The notes beneath the pieces are model-generated. The model worked only from the letters and a program-made list of their open reading frames with translations. It did no database searches and had not been told where the DNA came from. This document shows positions 35,927 through 44,760 of a stretch of DNA of 64,000 nt, piece after piece. The DNA is from JAEUPI01 sp046348365 (GTDB lineage: Bacteria; Pseudomonadota; Gammaproteobacteria; Burkholderiales; Burkholderiaceae_C). How positions within the stretch are numbered: the stretch's first letter is position 1; every line of letters starts with the position of its first letter. Both the position numbers and the translations under genes were made by a program. The DNA lies in contig JAXMEL010000001.1 of the NCBI GenBank assembly GCA_046348365.1, forward strand, positions 744,001-808,000, in the 5' to 3' direction.

Positions 35927-36703
35927 ATGAAGGTCGTCCTGTTCTGCGGTGGTCTGGGCACACGGATGCGCGAGCATTCCGACACCATCCCCAAGCCGCT
36001 GGTCAACATCGGCATCCGCCCGATCGTCTGGCACCTGATGCGGTTCTATGCACACTATGGGCACAAGGACTTCATCCTCTGCCTGGGTTACAGGGGGGAC
36101 CTGCTTCGCGAGTACTTCCTGAATTACAACGAGTGCCTGTCGAACGACTTCACCATGTCCGATGGCGGGCGCAAGATTGAGCCGCATGCCACCGACATCG
36201 GCGACTGGCGCATTACCCTCGTCGAGACAGGGCTGCATGCGAACATAGGCCAACGCCTGCTGCGAGTGCGCAAGCACTTGGAGGGTGAACCCACCTTTCT
36301 GGCCAACTACGCCGACGGCTTGTCCGATGTCCCGATCGACCTCATGATCGAGGACTTCCACGCCAAGCAGGCGGTCGCCAGCTTCGTTGCTGTGAAGAAT
36401 CTCCACAGCTTCCACACAGTGGAGGCCAGCGCGGATGGCTATGCCATCGCGATAGACGGCATGGCTAATCGCGAACTGCTCATCAACGGTGGCTACTTCG
36501 TCCTGCGCCACGACATTTTCGACTACATCGAGAACGGCGATGAGCTGGTCGAGAAGCCGTTCCAACGACTGATCGCCAAACGCGCGCTTGCGGCGTACCG
36601 ACATTCTGGATTCTGGCGCGCGATGGACACCTTCAAGGACAAGATCGCCTTCGACCGCATGGAGGCACAAGGCGACTGCCCTTGGATGGTCTGGAAGAGC
36701 TAG
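35927..36703 (+). CDS. rfbF: Glucose-1-phosphate cytidylyltransferase
   Basis: 258-aa nucleotidyltransferase making CDP-glucose from CTP and glucose-1-phosphate. The nucleotide loop is FCGGLGTRMREHSDTIPKPL, followed by NIGIRPIVWHLMRFY, YADGLSDVPID and FWRAMDTFKDK, all as in RfbF. First gene of the CDP-sugar cassette, after a 143-bp gap likely to hold its promoter. Its product is the substrate of RfbG two genes downstream. Confidence 0.93.
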   Translation: MKVVLFCGGLGTRMREHSDTIPKPLVNIGIRPIVWHLMRFYAHYGHKDFILCLGYRGDLLREYFLNYNECLSNDFTMSDGGRKIEPHATDIGDWRITLVETGLHANIGQRLLRVRKHLEGEPTFLANYADGLSDVPIDLMIEDFHAKQAVASFVAVKNLHSFHTVEASADGYAIAIDGMANRELLINGGYFVLRHDIFDYIENGDELVEKPFQRLIAKRALAAYRHSGFWRAMDTFKDKIAFDRMEAQGDCPWMVWKS

Positions 36704-36712
36704 GGTCGGCCG

Positions 36713-37402
36713 ATGCTGCCCTTTCCGCTTCTGCCGCGCCTTGCCCCAAGCTGCGAGATCCTGTGCATCGGCGCCCACTGCGACGATATCGAGATCGGCT
36801 GCGGCGGCACACTTCTAACCCTACAGCGGGCATATCCAGGCACACGAATTCATTGGCTGGTGCTCACGTCCAATCCCAAGCGACGCACCGAGGCGCTTCG
36901 TTCGATGCGCAGGTTCGTTCGGCCTGCAGCTCGAGGCGAAGTCTTGATCCACGACCTTCCCGACGGTCGCCTTCCCGGTCGCGTCGACGCGGCCAAGTCA
37001 CTGCTCGAGGCCTGTCGCGAGAGAATCCTGCCCGACCTCGTCTTCACGCACCATGCCGACGACCGTCACCAGGATCACGCCATCGTCGCTCACCTCACCT
37101 GGCAAACCTTCCGCGACCACGCGATATGGGCGTACGAGATCCCCAAGTGGGACGGCGACCTGGCGACCCCGAACGCCTATGTACCGCTGCCGGCCACTCT
37201 GGCCGAGCGCAAGGCTCGCTTTATCGTTGCCACCTTCGACAGCCAGCAATCCAAGTCGTGGTTCCGGAATGACAACCTGCTGGCGCTGATGCGCCTGCGC
37301 GGCCTGGAGTGCCATGCGGAGAGCGGCTTTGCAGAGGCCTTCCATTGTCGCAAGCTGGTATTCCGGCCATTGACGCGACCCGTTCGGGAGGGCCGGCCAT
37401 GA
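36713..37402 (+). CDS. PIG-L/LmbE family deacetylase
   Basis: 229-aa zinc-dependent deacetylase-like protein. The metal-binding region GAHCDDIEIGCGG at about residues 18-30 and the second motif HHADDRHQDH are intact. Members remove acetyl groups from N-acetyl sugars. It lies between rfbF (9 bp) and rfbG (ATGA overlap), so it probably acts on an intermediate of the same pathway. That is odd for a pathway otherwise without an N-acetyl group at this step. Confidence 0.85.
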   Translation: MLPFPLLPRLAPSCEILCIGAHCDDIEIGCGGTLLTLQRAYPGTRIHWLVLTSNPKRRTEALRSMRRFVRPAARGEVLIHDLPDGRLPGRVDAAKSLLEACRERILPDLVFTHHADDRHQDHAIVAHLTWQTFRDHAIWAYEIPKWDGDLATPNAYVPLPATLAERKARFIVATFDSQQSKSWFRNDNLLALMRLRGLECHAESGFAEAFHCRKLVFRPLTRPVREGRP

Positions 37403-38484
37403 GCGTCGATTTCTGGCGCGGCCGGCGGGTGTTCATCACCGGCCATACTGGCTTCAAGGGCAGCTGGTTGGTGCAGATGCTGCACGCAATGGACGCACGC
37501 GTGGCCGGGTATGCGCTGCCGCCGCCCACCAACCCGAGCCTCTACGAGCTGGCGAAGGTGGCCGAACTACTGGAGTCCACGCCCGGCGACATCCGCGACA
37601 TCGACAAGCTGTCGGTCGCGATGAACAACTTCAAGCCCGACGTCGTGTTGCACTTGGCGGCGCAGTCAGTGGTGCTGCAGGCCTACGCAGACCCGGTCGA
37701 GAACTACTCTACAAACGTGATGGGTACGCTGCACCTGTTCGAGGCGGTGCGGCGGCTGGGACTACGCTGCGTGGTCGTGAACGTCACTACCGACAAGGCC
37801 TATCAAAACCGTGACTGGGTCTGGGGCTACCGCGAGTCCGACCGCCTGGGCGGGGATGACCCATATTCCAACAGCAAGGCGTGCGCAGAGCTGGTGGGCC
37901 ATTGTTACCGTCAGTCCTACTTCCCCGCCTCACGCATAGAGGAACACGGCGTGGCCGTGGGCCACGCGCGCGCGGGCAACGTCATCGGTGGCGGCGACTG
38001 GACGCCGCGCCAGTTGGTGCCAGAGGCCGTGGCATCGTTCACTCAGGGGCAACCTGTGCTGCTGCGTCACCCGCGGTCGGTGCGCCCTTGGCAGCATGTG
38101 CTCGACTGCCTGGACGGCTACCTGCGCCTGGCCGAGGTCTTGGCCACCGATCCGGAGCGCGCCATCGGCGACTGGAACTTTGGCCCCTTGGACGCTCGGC
38201 TACCGACAGTGCGCGAGGTCGTCGAAACCCTGGGCCTGCACTGGCAGGTGTCGCCCGCGTGGCGACCCGATCCGGTTGCCTATGCGGCCGAGCACATGAC
38301 GCTGCGCCTCGATGCCAGCAAGGCCGCCGCCCAGCTCGGCTGGGCGCCGCGGCTGGCCGTGCCCGATGCGATAGCGTGGGTGGCTCAGTGGTACCGCGCA
38401 TTCCAGCAAGGAGGTGGCGCGCGCGAGCTTTGCCAAGCCCAGATCGAGCAGTATGTGGCCCTGCGGATGGAGCACGCGGCGTGA
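37399..38484 (+). CDS. rfbG: CDP-glucose 4,6-dehydratase
   Basis: 361-aa SDR that converts CDP-glucose to CDP-4-keto-6-deoxyglucose. NAD motif TGHTGFKGSW, catalytic region NVTTDKAYQNRDW and YSNSKACAE with the SDR Tyr/Lys, then RAGNVIGGGDW and RPWQHVLDCLDGYL, all RfbG-like. The ATG overlaps the PIG-L stop; its own stop overlaps the GTG of the cupin gene. The 4-keto sugar should pass to the next enzymes. Confidence 0.93.
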   Translation: MSVDFWRGRRVFITGHTGFKGSWLVQMLHAMDARVAGYALPPPTNPSLYELAKVAELLESTPGDIRDIDKLSVAMNNFKPDVVLHLAAQSVVLQAYADPVENYSTNVMGTLHLFEAVRRLGLRCVVVNVTTDKAYQNRDWVWGYRESDRLGGDDPYSNSKACAELVGHCYRQSYFPASRIEEHGVAVGHARAGNVIGGGDWTPRQLVPEAVASFTQGQPVLLRHPRSVRPWQHVLDCLDGYLRLAEVLATDPERAIGDWNFGPLDARLPTVREVVETLGLHWQVSPAWRPDPVAYAAEHMTLRLDASKAAAQLGWAPRLAVPDAIAWVAQWYRAFQQGGGARELCQAQIEQYVALRMEHAA

Positions 38485-39014
38485 AGTTCCACCCTTTGCC
38501 GATACACGATGCCTGGTTGATCGAGCCCACGCCTCACCTGGACGATCGCGGCCGTTTCATGCGCACCTGGTGCCACCGCGAGTTCGCCGATGCCGGTGTC
38601 CGATTTGCGCCGACACAAATGAACATGGCGTTCAGCCGCCTCGCTGGCACCCTGCGCGGCCTGCACTATCAAGTAGCGCCGGCCCTGGAAGCCAAGCTAG
38701 TACGCTGCACGCGTGGCGCGGTCTTCGACGTGGTGGTCGATCTGCGGGCCGACTCGCCGACCAGGCTGAAGTGGCACGGCGAACGGTTGAGCGCAGACAA
38801 CGGTTGCATGCTTCTCGTTCCGGAAGGCTGCGCGCACGGCGCTCTGTCGCTCGAAGACGAGACCGAGATTCTGTACATGACCTCGGCCTTCTACTCACCG
38901 GCGCATGCCCGCGGCGTGCGGCATGACGACCCGGCGTTTCGCATCGACTGGCCGGTGCCGGTGACCGTGCTTTCCGACCAGGACCGCCGATGGCCACTAT
39001 GGGGCTCCGCCTGA
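38481..39014 (+). CDS. dTDP-4-dehydrorhamnose 3,5-epimerase-like cupin
   Basis: 177-aa RmlC-family protein. GTLRGLHYQ carries the catalytic His; DVVVDLR carries the partner Asp; VPEGCAHG and YSPAHARGVRHDDP are typical. In this CDP-sugar context it probably epimerises at C3 and/or C5 of CDP-4-keto-6-deoxyglucose. Starts at GTG 38481, overlapping the rfbG TGA. Confidence 0.87.
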   Translation: MKFHPLPIHDAWLIEPTPHLDDRGRFMRTWCHREFADAGVRFAPTQMNMAFSRLAGTLRGLHYQVAPALEAKLVRCTRGAVFDVVVDLRADSPTRLKWHGERLSADNGCMLLVPEGCAHGALSLEDETEILYMTSAFYSPAHARGVRHDDPAFRIDWPVPVTVLSDQDRRWPLWGSA

Positions 39015-39046
39015 CCGTTGCGATTGGCAATACGCAAGGAAGTGCC

Positions 39047-40402
39047 ATGGACCTGTTCACACCTGCCTACGACATCTCTATCCATCATCTGCTGCGCCTG
39101 CGCGAACAGGCAGGCCGCCCGATCTGCGTAGGGGTAGTTGGCGCCGGCGCCACCGGCCGAGCGATCGCGCTGCAGCTGGGAACGCCGGTGCCCGGAATAC
39201 GGCTGGCCGGCATTGCCAATCGCTCAGCCGAGAACGCGGAGCGCGCATTTCGCGAAGCCGGCATTCGCGAGTGGAAGGCCGTGGAGTCACCCACCGACGT
39301 CGAGGCCTGTGCCAGGCGCGGCATGCCGGTGCTGACACCGGATGCACAACTGCTGACGCGCAGCGCCGGGATCGACATCATCGTCGAGGTGACCGGGAGC
39401 GTCAGCTACGCAGCGTCGGTAGTGCTCGACGCCATCGCGCACCGCAAGCCGGTGGTGATGGTCAACGCCGAACTGGACTCGCTGATCGGCCCGCTGCTCA
39501 AGGCCAAGGCCGACGAGGCTGGCGTCGTGCTCACGCACACCGACGGCGACGAGCCAGGCGTGGCGATGACGTTGGTGCGCTATGTGCAATCGGTGGGTTT
39601 GAAGGCGGTGGCCGCAGGCAACATCAAGGGCATGGTTGACCACTACCGCACGCCCGCTACGCAGGAAGGCTTCGCAAAGCAGCACGACCAAGACGTCCGC
39701 AAGGTCACCTCCTTCGCCGATGCAACCAAGCTATCGATGGAGACCACTGTGCTTGCCAACGCCACCGGCTTCGGCGTGGCGCGGCGCGGCATGGTCGGCC
39801 CGGCCTGCGGCTACGTTCGAGAGCTGGCCGGGCTGTTGCCGGCGCAGGCCATGCTGGACGGTGGCATCGTCGACTACTCGGTCGGCGCAGCGCCGCACAC
39901 CGGCGGGTTCGTTGTGGTGCACGAAGAGAACGCCCACAAGCGAACCCAGCTCGCCTACTACAAGCTGGGCGACGGGCCCTTCTACGTTTTCTACACGCCC
40001 TACCACCTGCCACATATTCAGCTGCCGTCTACCATTGCCCGAGCTGTGTTGCACCGTGATGCTACGGTGGCTGCGATGGGTGGGCCCCGCTGCGAGGTGG
40101 TGGCCGTGGCCAAACGCGACCTGAATGCTGGCGAAACGCTCGACGGGGTTGGTGGGTTCTGTGCCTACGGGTTGATCGACAACCGCATGGCGGCGCGCGC
40201 GATGAATGCGCTGCCCATTGCCATGTCAGACGACTGCGTACTGCTGCGCGACGTCGCCAAGGATCACGCCATCTCGTTCGACGACGTGCAACTACCTGCC
40301 CCGCGGCTGGTCGACGAACTTTGGCGGGAACAACTGCGCCGCTGGCCGGTCGCGCTGCCGGCTGCGACTGCGCCTGCCGCCCATCGCGTGGTGCCGGCTT
40401 GA
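39047..40402 (+). CDS. NAD(P)-dependent oxidoreductase with SAF-like C-terminus
   Basis: 451-aa protein. N-terminal Rossmann motif VGVVGAGATGRAIALQL near residue 29, then a homoserine-dehydrogenase-like body (IIVEVTGSVSYAA, MVNAELDSLIGPLL) and a C-terminal SAF-type segment (AKRDLNAGETLDGVGGF). ATG 39047 has AAGGA at the right distance. Homologues are common in sugar clusters but without, to my knowledge, a proven reaction. Probably reduces or rearranges the 4-keto sugar. Confidence 0.75.
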   Translation: MDLFTPAYDISIHHLLRLREQAGRPICVGVVGAGATGRAIALQLGTPVPGIRLAGIANRSAENAERAFREAGIREWKAVESPTDVEACARRGMPVLTPDAQLLTRSAGIDIIVEVTGSVSYAASVVLDAIAHRKPVVMVNAELDSLIGPLLKAKADEAGVVLTHTDGDEPGVAMTLVRYVQSVGLKAVAAGNIKGMVDHYRTPATQEGFAKQHDQDVRKVTSFADATKLSMETTVLANATGFGVARRGMVGPACGYVRELAGLLPAQAMLDGGIVDYSVGAAPHTGGFVVVHEENAHKRTQLAYYKLGDGPFYVFYTPYHLPHIQLPSTIARAVLHRDATVAAMGGPRCEVVAVAKRDLNAGETLDGVGGFCAYGLIDNRMAARAMNALPIAMSDDCVLLRDVAKDHAISFDDVQLPAPRLVDELWREQLRRWPVALPAATAPAAHRVVPA

Positions 40403-40418
40403 TGCTGCGACTATCGCC

Positions 40419-41750
40419 GTGAGTTCGAAGCACATCGTCGTCATCGGCTCGGGTATGGCCGGCTTCGGGGCCGCGTACTACCTTCGGTCCGAAGGCATCC
40501 GGCCGGTGGTGTACGAGCAGTCCGCTTTCATGGGTGGCCACACAGCCTCGTTCGTCGACGACCAAGGATTCTTGTTTGACCTGGGGCCGCACATCTCGTT
40601 CACCAAGGACGAACGTATCCAGGGCATCCTTGCGCGGATGGTCGGCGGCGAGTATGAAGCACTGCAGGTCAAGCTGGACAACATCTGGCAAGGGCGGCGC
40701 CTGACGCACCCCGTGCAACTCCATCTGAACGGGCTGCCGCACGAGTTGATCGTGGAGATCATTGCCGACTTCGTGCGCAACCAGGGCGCCGACAAGGGCT
40801 CCATCCGAAACTACGAAGATTGGCTGGTGGCCAGCTACGGCCGCAGGTTCGCCGAGCTGTTCCCCATGACCTACGGGCGCAAGTACCACACCACCACAGC
40901 TGACAACATGAGCATCGACTGGCTGGGGCCGCGCATGTATCAGCCCAGCCTGGAGGAACTGCTGCGCGGCGCGTTGGCGCCGTGGGATCCCGAGGTGCAC
41001 TACATCACCCACTTTCGCTACCCCAAGCGGGGCGGCTTCGTGTCTTACCTCAGCGGCTTTTTGGAGATGGCTGATATTCGATTGAACAAGAGAATTGTCG
41101 CCATCGACCCGACAGCACGCACGCTGCGCTTTGCCGATGGTGAAGTGACGGTCTTCGACGAACTGATCTCGTCGGTGCCGCTGCCAGAACTGGTGCACAT
41201 GATTGCCGGCGTACCCGATGACGTGCGCATGGCGGCCAGTCGACTGGCTTGCACGACGTGCATGCTGGTCAACGTGGGTGTGAACCGGGCCGACCTGTCC
41301 GATGGACAGATCACCTACGTCTACGACGAGGATCTTGCCTTCAGCCGCCTGAGCTTTCCGCACATGCTGTCGGCGCAAAACGCACCAGCCGGCTGCGGCA
41401 GCATCCAGGCCGAGGTGTACTTCTCGTCCAAGTACAAGCCGTTGACGATGTCCGGCGAGCAGATCGTCGACGGTGTGCTCGCCGACTTGCGCACGGCAGG
41501 TATCCTGCGCGACACCGACCGCATCCTGTCGCGCCACGCCAGCCTGGTAGATCACGCCAACGTCATCTTCGACCTGGAGCGGGCCGACGCGCTGAAGGCA
41601 GTGCACGGCTACTTGGACGATGTGCGAATTCACTATTGCGGTCGCTACGGCGACTGGGGCTACATGTGGACCGACGAGAGCTTCATGAGCGGCGAGCGGG
41701 CGGCGCAGTCCGCCTTATCCGATTCCCGTGGGCCGAGGGCTATCACGTGA
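40419..41750 (+). CDS. FAD-dependent oxidoreductase, UDP-galactopyranose-mutase-like
   Basis: 443-aa flavoprotein. FAD motif VVIGSGMAGFGAAYYLRSEG at the N-terminus, GGHTASF and FDLGPHISF as in protoporphyrinogen oxidase/UGM-type proteins, and a C-terminal YCGRYGDWGYMWTDESF closing the FAD site. The only sensible start is GTG 40419. In this cassette it may alter ring form or redox state of a nucleotide sugar or glycolipid; substrate unknown. It overlaps the GT2 gene by four bases. Confidence 0.8.
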   Translation: MSSKHIVVIGSGMAGFGAAYYLRSEGIRPVVYEQSAFMGGHTASFVDDQGFLFDLGPHISFTKDERIQGILARMVGGEYEALQVKLDNIWQGRRLTHPVQLHLNGLPHELIVEIIADFVRNQGADKGSIRNYEDWLVASYGRRFAELFPMTYGRKYHTTTADNMSIDWLGPRMYQPSLEELLRGALAPWDPEVHYITHFRYPKRGGFVSYLSGFLEMADIRLNKRIVAIDPTARTLRFADGEVTVFDELISSVPLPELVHMIAGVPDDVRMAASRLACTTCMLVNVGVNRADLSDGQITYVYDEDLAFSRLSFPHMLSAQNAPAGCGSIQAEVYFSSKYKPLTMSGEQIVDGVLADLRTAGILRDTDRILSRHASLVDHANVIFDLERADALKAVHGYLDDVRIHYCGRYGDWGYMWTDESFMSGERAAQSALSDSRGPRAIT

Positions 41751-42643
41751 ACACGCCAAAGGTCGTCATCGGTTTACCCATCTACAACAGCCAGAAGTAC
41801 TTAGAAGCCGCCATCGACAGCATCCTCGGTCAGTCCTTCGAGGATTTCGAACTCGCGATCTCCGACAATGGCTCCACCGACGCCACCCAGTCGATCTGCG
41901 AGCGCTATGCCGTCGCCGACAGACGCGTACGGTATTGGCGCTCGCCGGAAAATCGGGGCATTCTTTGGAACCATCGTCGCGTTCTCGAGGCCATCTCTAG
42001 CGCCGGTCAGTACTTTCGCTGGGCGGGTGGTGACGACGTCATGGGGTCCGGCCTGCTGCAGTCAATGGTCGCCATACTCGATGACGACCCCGAAGTCTTC
42101 TCCGTGACGCCCGACACGCGCAATATCGACGACGACGGTACCGACATCGGCCCGATGCCGCGGACGCTCGACTTCCGCTCGACCAGCGCGCGTCAACGCG
42201 CCCGCGAGGCGCTGCTGGCCGACTACCAGCACGTCATGGCATACGGCCTGATGCGGGCGGGCCCGCTGCTGAAGATGCGCACCGGGCCTCACTATCCTGG
42301 CTGGGACGCCGTCTTTCTGTGGGAACTCGTGCTCCGTGGCAAGGTATACCAGACCGACGGCTCTGTGCTGTACCGCCGGTTCCACTCTGGCTCGATCTCG
42401 CGCGTGAAGTCTCTGAAGGAGAAGCGCAAGTGGGTTGAACCCACGGCGACGAAAGGAATGGCCTTCCCTCACTGGCTATGGGCTCGCGAGCGCTATCGAG
42501 TTCTCTTCGCTTGCCCGCTGACCGGCGCGGATCGCTGGCACATCGCGCTCCTACTGACGCGCTTCACGCTGTGGCAGCGATCGGCCTTGGTCAGTGAATT
42601 GTTGTCGGTCGCACGTCGCCAACTACGATCGTCCAATGCCTGA
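41747..42643 (+). CDS. Glycosyltransferase family 2
   Basis: 298-aa GT-A enzyme. IGLPIYNSQKYLEAAIDSIL and ISDNGSTDAT form the nucleotide-binding start. The metal motif is WAGGDDVM, and GWDAVFLWELVLRGKVY follows. Inverting transfer of a sugar, perhaps the CDP-derived one, since it is the last gene of the cassette. GTG 41747 overlaps the stop of the flavoprotein gene. Confidence 0.87.
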   Translation: MNTPKVVIGLPIYNSQKYLEAAIDSILGQSFEDFELAISDNGSTDATQSICERYAVADRRVRYWRSPENRGILWNHRRVLEAISSAGQYFRWAGGDDVMGSGLLQSMVAILDDDPEVFSVTPDTRNIDDDGTDIGPMPRTLDFRSTSARQRAREALLADYQHVMAYGLMRAGPLLKMRTGPHYPGWDAVFLWELVLRGKVYQTDGSVLYRRFHSGSISRVKSLKEKRKWVEPTATKGMAFPHWLWARERYRVLFACPLTGADRWHIALLLTRFTLWQRSALVSELLSVARRQLRSSNA

Positions 42644-42653
42644 GAATCGCTGC

Positions 42654-43376
42654 TTAGAAATACTGCGTGGCGTGAGCCAGATCGCCGACTGCGATGACCG
42701 TCAACACGGTCTTGGCGCGCATCTGCTTGGTCGAAACCTTCTTGCCGGAACGCCTGAGCCGTTCGACGATGAAGGCCACGGTTTGCCCTTCCCCGGGTCT
42801 ACCGGTGTCATCGACGATTGCTACGAACGACTCTCGACGATTGCCAAGGATCCACTCGGCGCATCCGAACCGGGAATGCTGCGGCGTGCCGTGCGGGCCA
42901 TCGACGAGGATGAGGTCGAAGTCCCTGACGGGCGGCGCATCGTATGTGCTCGCAGTTACCGATTCGAACGTGCGTGACACGATGGGCAGAAGAAGGTACT
43001 CGCAACGATGCAGACGCGGTTTGATTCGCGCATGCCAGCCGGTGTCGGATTCGAAGCACAGGTGATAGCCTTTCTCGGGCCGCACGCGATCAATCAACAC
43101 CGTGCTTTGGCCGGAACCGAATTCCACCACCTCGGACAACCCTTCGTCTGCCAGCAGCCGGGTCAGCAGATACAGCATCCCGTAGCTCGCAGCGCCACCG
43201 AGCGGGTAATAGTCGTTGGGGATGCGATGATTCCGGCATTGATGGTCGAAGATCCCTTGGAATATCAGCTCTTGCGCCAGATCTGCCACAGGAGCAACGA
43301 GGTTCCAGCCCAGGAATTGTTTGATACGCGCCTTAAACATGGGAGGTACGGCTTCCAAAAGGAGCATAGACGGCAT
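42654..43376 (-). CDS. SAM-dependent methyltransferase-like protein
   Basis: 240-aa Rossmann-fold protein. The motif I-like segment VVEFGSGQSTVLIDRV and the later LILVDGPHG fit class I methyltransferase-like folds seen in glycan loci. Start uncertain: an AGGAGG ribosome site is best placed for ATG 43376 (11 bases), while ATG 43385 is only two bases from it. Convergent with the GT2 gene and divergent from the tandem-domain gene. Catalysis not proven by sequence. Confidence 0.65.
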   Translation of the reverse strand: MPSMLLLEAVPPMFKARIKQFLGWNLVAPVADLAQELIFQGIFDHQCRNHRIPNDYYPLGGAASYGMLYLLTRLLADEGLSEVVEFGSGQSTVLIDRVRPEKGYHLCFESDTGWHARIKPRLHRCEYLLLPIVSRTFESVTASTYDAPPVRDFDLILVDGPHGTPQHSRFGCAEWILGNRRESFVAIVDDTGRPGEGQTVAFIVERLRRSGKKVSTKQMRAKTVLTVIAVGDLAHATQYF

Positions 43377-43493
43377 TGCGGCCATGTCCTCCTGGCCGAA
43401 TCAACGTGACCCATTGTGGCCCACCGAGCATACCGGCCGGCGACAAGTGCAGCATCGACCAACTCGGGCTCATACTCATTCGATTTGGAAAGC

Positions 43494-44738
43494 ATGAATA
43501 AGACGGCATTCGGGAGTTGCCTGAAGACCGCTGCCCTGTGCGCAAGCGCGGGGTTCATGGCAACAACGGCGGCGGTTGCTGTCCTTCGGATCTGGAGCGG
43601 ACCCGCAGCATGGGCCGTTGCGGCGGCGGCAGTTCTGACCGCCATCGCAGCCGCGGCAATGTTTGCAGCTTCGCTGATCGTGGTCGCTCGCTTGCGCCGC
43701 GCTAAACGCTCGGAATGCGACTTGTTCCTTCACCTCAATCGGTCGCGCGACGAACCGGTGTTGCGGGCCGCCCCGCCCGCTCGGTCCGGATGGCTGCGCC
43801 GCGCCCTCATCCGCAGACTGCTGGGCCATGACTTGCTTGTAGGCGAAGAAGTCGAGGTGAAGTCGTGGCCGGAAATCCGCTCCACGCTCGACGAGCGTGG
43901 CTGTCTCGATCACTTGCCGTTCATGCCCGAGATGCTTGGGATGTGTGGGCGGCGCGCACGCGTCTTCCGCTCGATGCACCGACTGTTCGACCATCGCAAG
44001 TCACGCCGAATGCGCCACATGAACGGCACGGTGCTGCTCATCGACGTGGACTGCGACGGGAGCGCGCACGGTCGGTGCGAAGCCGCATGCCACACCATCT
44101 GGAAGGCGGATTGGTTGCGGCGGATCGATCCGGCGCCGGCGGCGAGAGATTCTTCATCGCAGTCGCTCGACGCGGCAGCCGCAGCGCCAATGCCGTCGTT
44201 CGGCACAACGCCTCCGTTCCGATGCCAGCTCACGCAACTGCATGACGCCTCGCAGCCGAGCGATCGCCTAACGGTGGCCGAGTTCCTGCGCCCCGTGGTT
44301 TCTGGCAACGTCGCGCCGCGCGCCTTCGCGGTTGGCTGGTTGACCTATCTGTTCAACGATCTGCAGCGCCTGCGTGGCGGCACTGCCTTCCCGACCTTTG
44401 AAGGCGTACCGGGCGAACCCACCAAGGAGGATGAACCCTACGTCGCGGGGGACCGCGTGCGCGTGAAGCCCGCGGCCGACGTGCGCGCCACGCTCAATAC
44501 GGGACTGAAGCATCGCGGCCTGTGGTTCGACCCCGACATGCAGAAACACTGCGGCAGATGCGCCATCGTGCGAGCCGAGGTAGCACAGGTAATCGACATC
44601 GTGACCGGCGACATGCTACAGATGAAGACCCCCTGCTACCTTCTGCAGGGTGTCCACTTCTCCGGAGAGCGGCAGTTGTTCAACTCACAGTACGAACCGC
44701 TGTTCTGGCGCGGGGCGTGGCTTGAGAGAGCCGCGTAA
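43494..44738 (+). CDS. Membrane protein with tandem Cys/His domain, function unknown
   Basis: 414-aa protein. Two hydrophobic stretches at about 12-66 are followed by two homologous domains, about 114-210 and 316-412. Both read VGEEVEVKSWPEIRSTL / AGDRVRVKPAADVRATL, then MPEMLGMCGRR / PDMQKHCGRC, and end IWKADWLRR / FWRGAWLER. Domain 1 also has CDGSAHGRCEAAC (Cys187, His192, Cys195, Cys199), a likely metal site; domain 2 has lost it (FSGERQLFNSQY). I recall the single domain as widespread but without assigned function. Confidence 0.7.
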   Translation: MNKTAFGSCLKTAALCASAGFMATTAAVAVLRIWSGPAAWAVAAAAVLTAIAAAAMFAASLIVVARLRRAKRSECDLFLHLNRSRDEPVLRAAPPARSGWLRRALIRRLLGHDLLVGEEVEVKSWPEIRSTLDERGCLDHLPFMPEMLGMCGRRARVFRSMHRLFDHRKSRRMRHMNGTVLLIDVDCDGSAHGRCEAACHTIWKADWLRRIDPAPAARDSSSQSLDAAAAAPMPSFGTTPPFRCQLTQLHDASQPSDRLTVAEFLRPVVSGNVAPRAFAVGWLTYLFNDLQRLRGGTAFPTFEGVPGEPTKEDEPYVAGDRVRVKPAADVRATLNTGLKHRGLWFDPDMQKHCGRCAIVRAEVAQVIDIVTGDMLQMKTPCYLLQGVHFSGERQLFNSQYEPLFWRGAWLERAA

Positions 44739-44760
44739 ATCTCGAGGAGTGCCGGCCGCG

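Noticed and set aside
40062..41633. Minus-strand 523-codon open frame
   Set aside because: Antisense to the SAF-type oxidoreductase and flavoprotein genes; no recognisable motif.
41249..41746. Long N-terminal extension of the GT2 gene
   Set aside because: It reads through the flavoprotein gene in another frame; the GTG at 41747 gives the canonical GT2 start with a coupled overlap.
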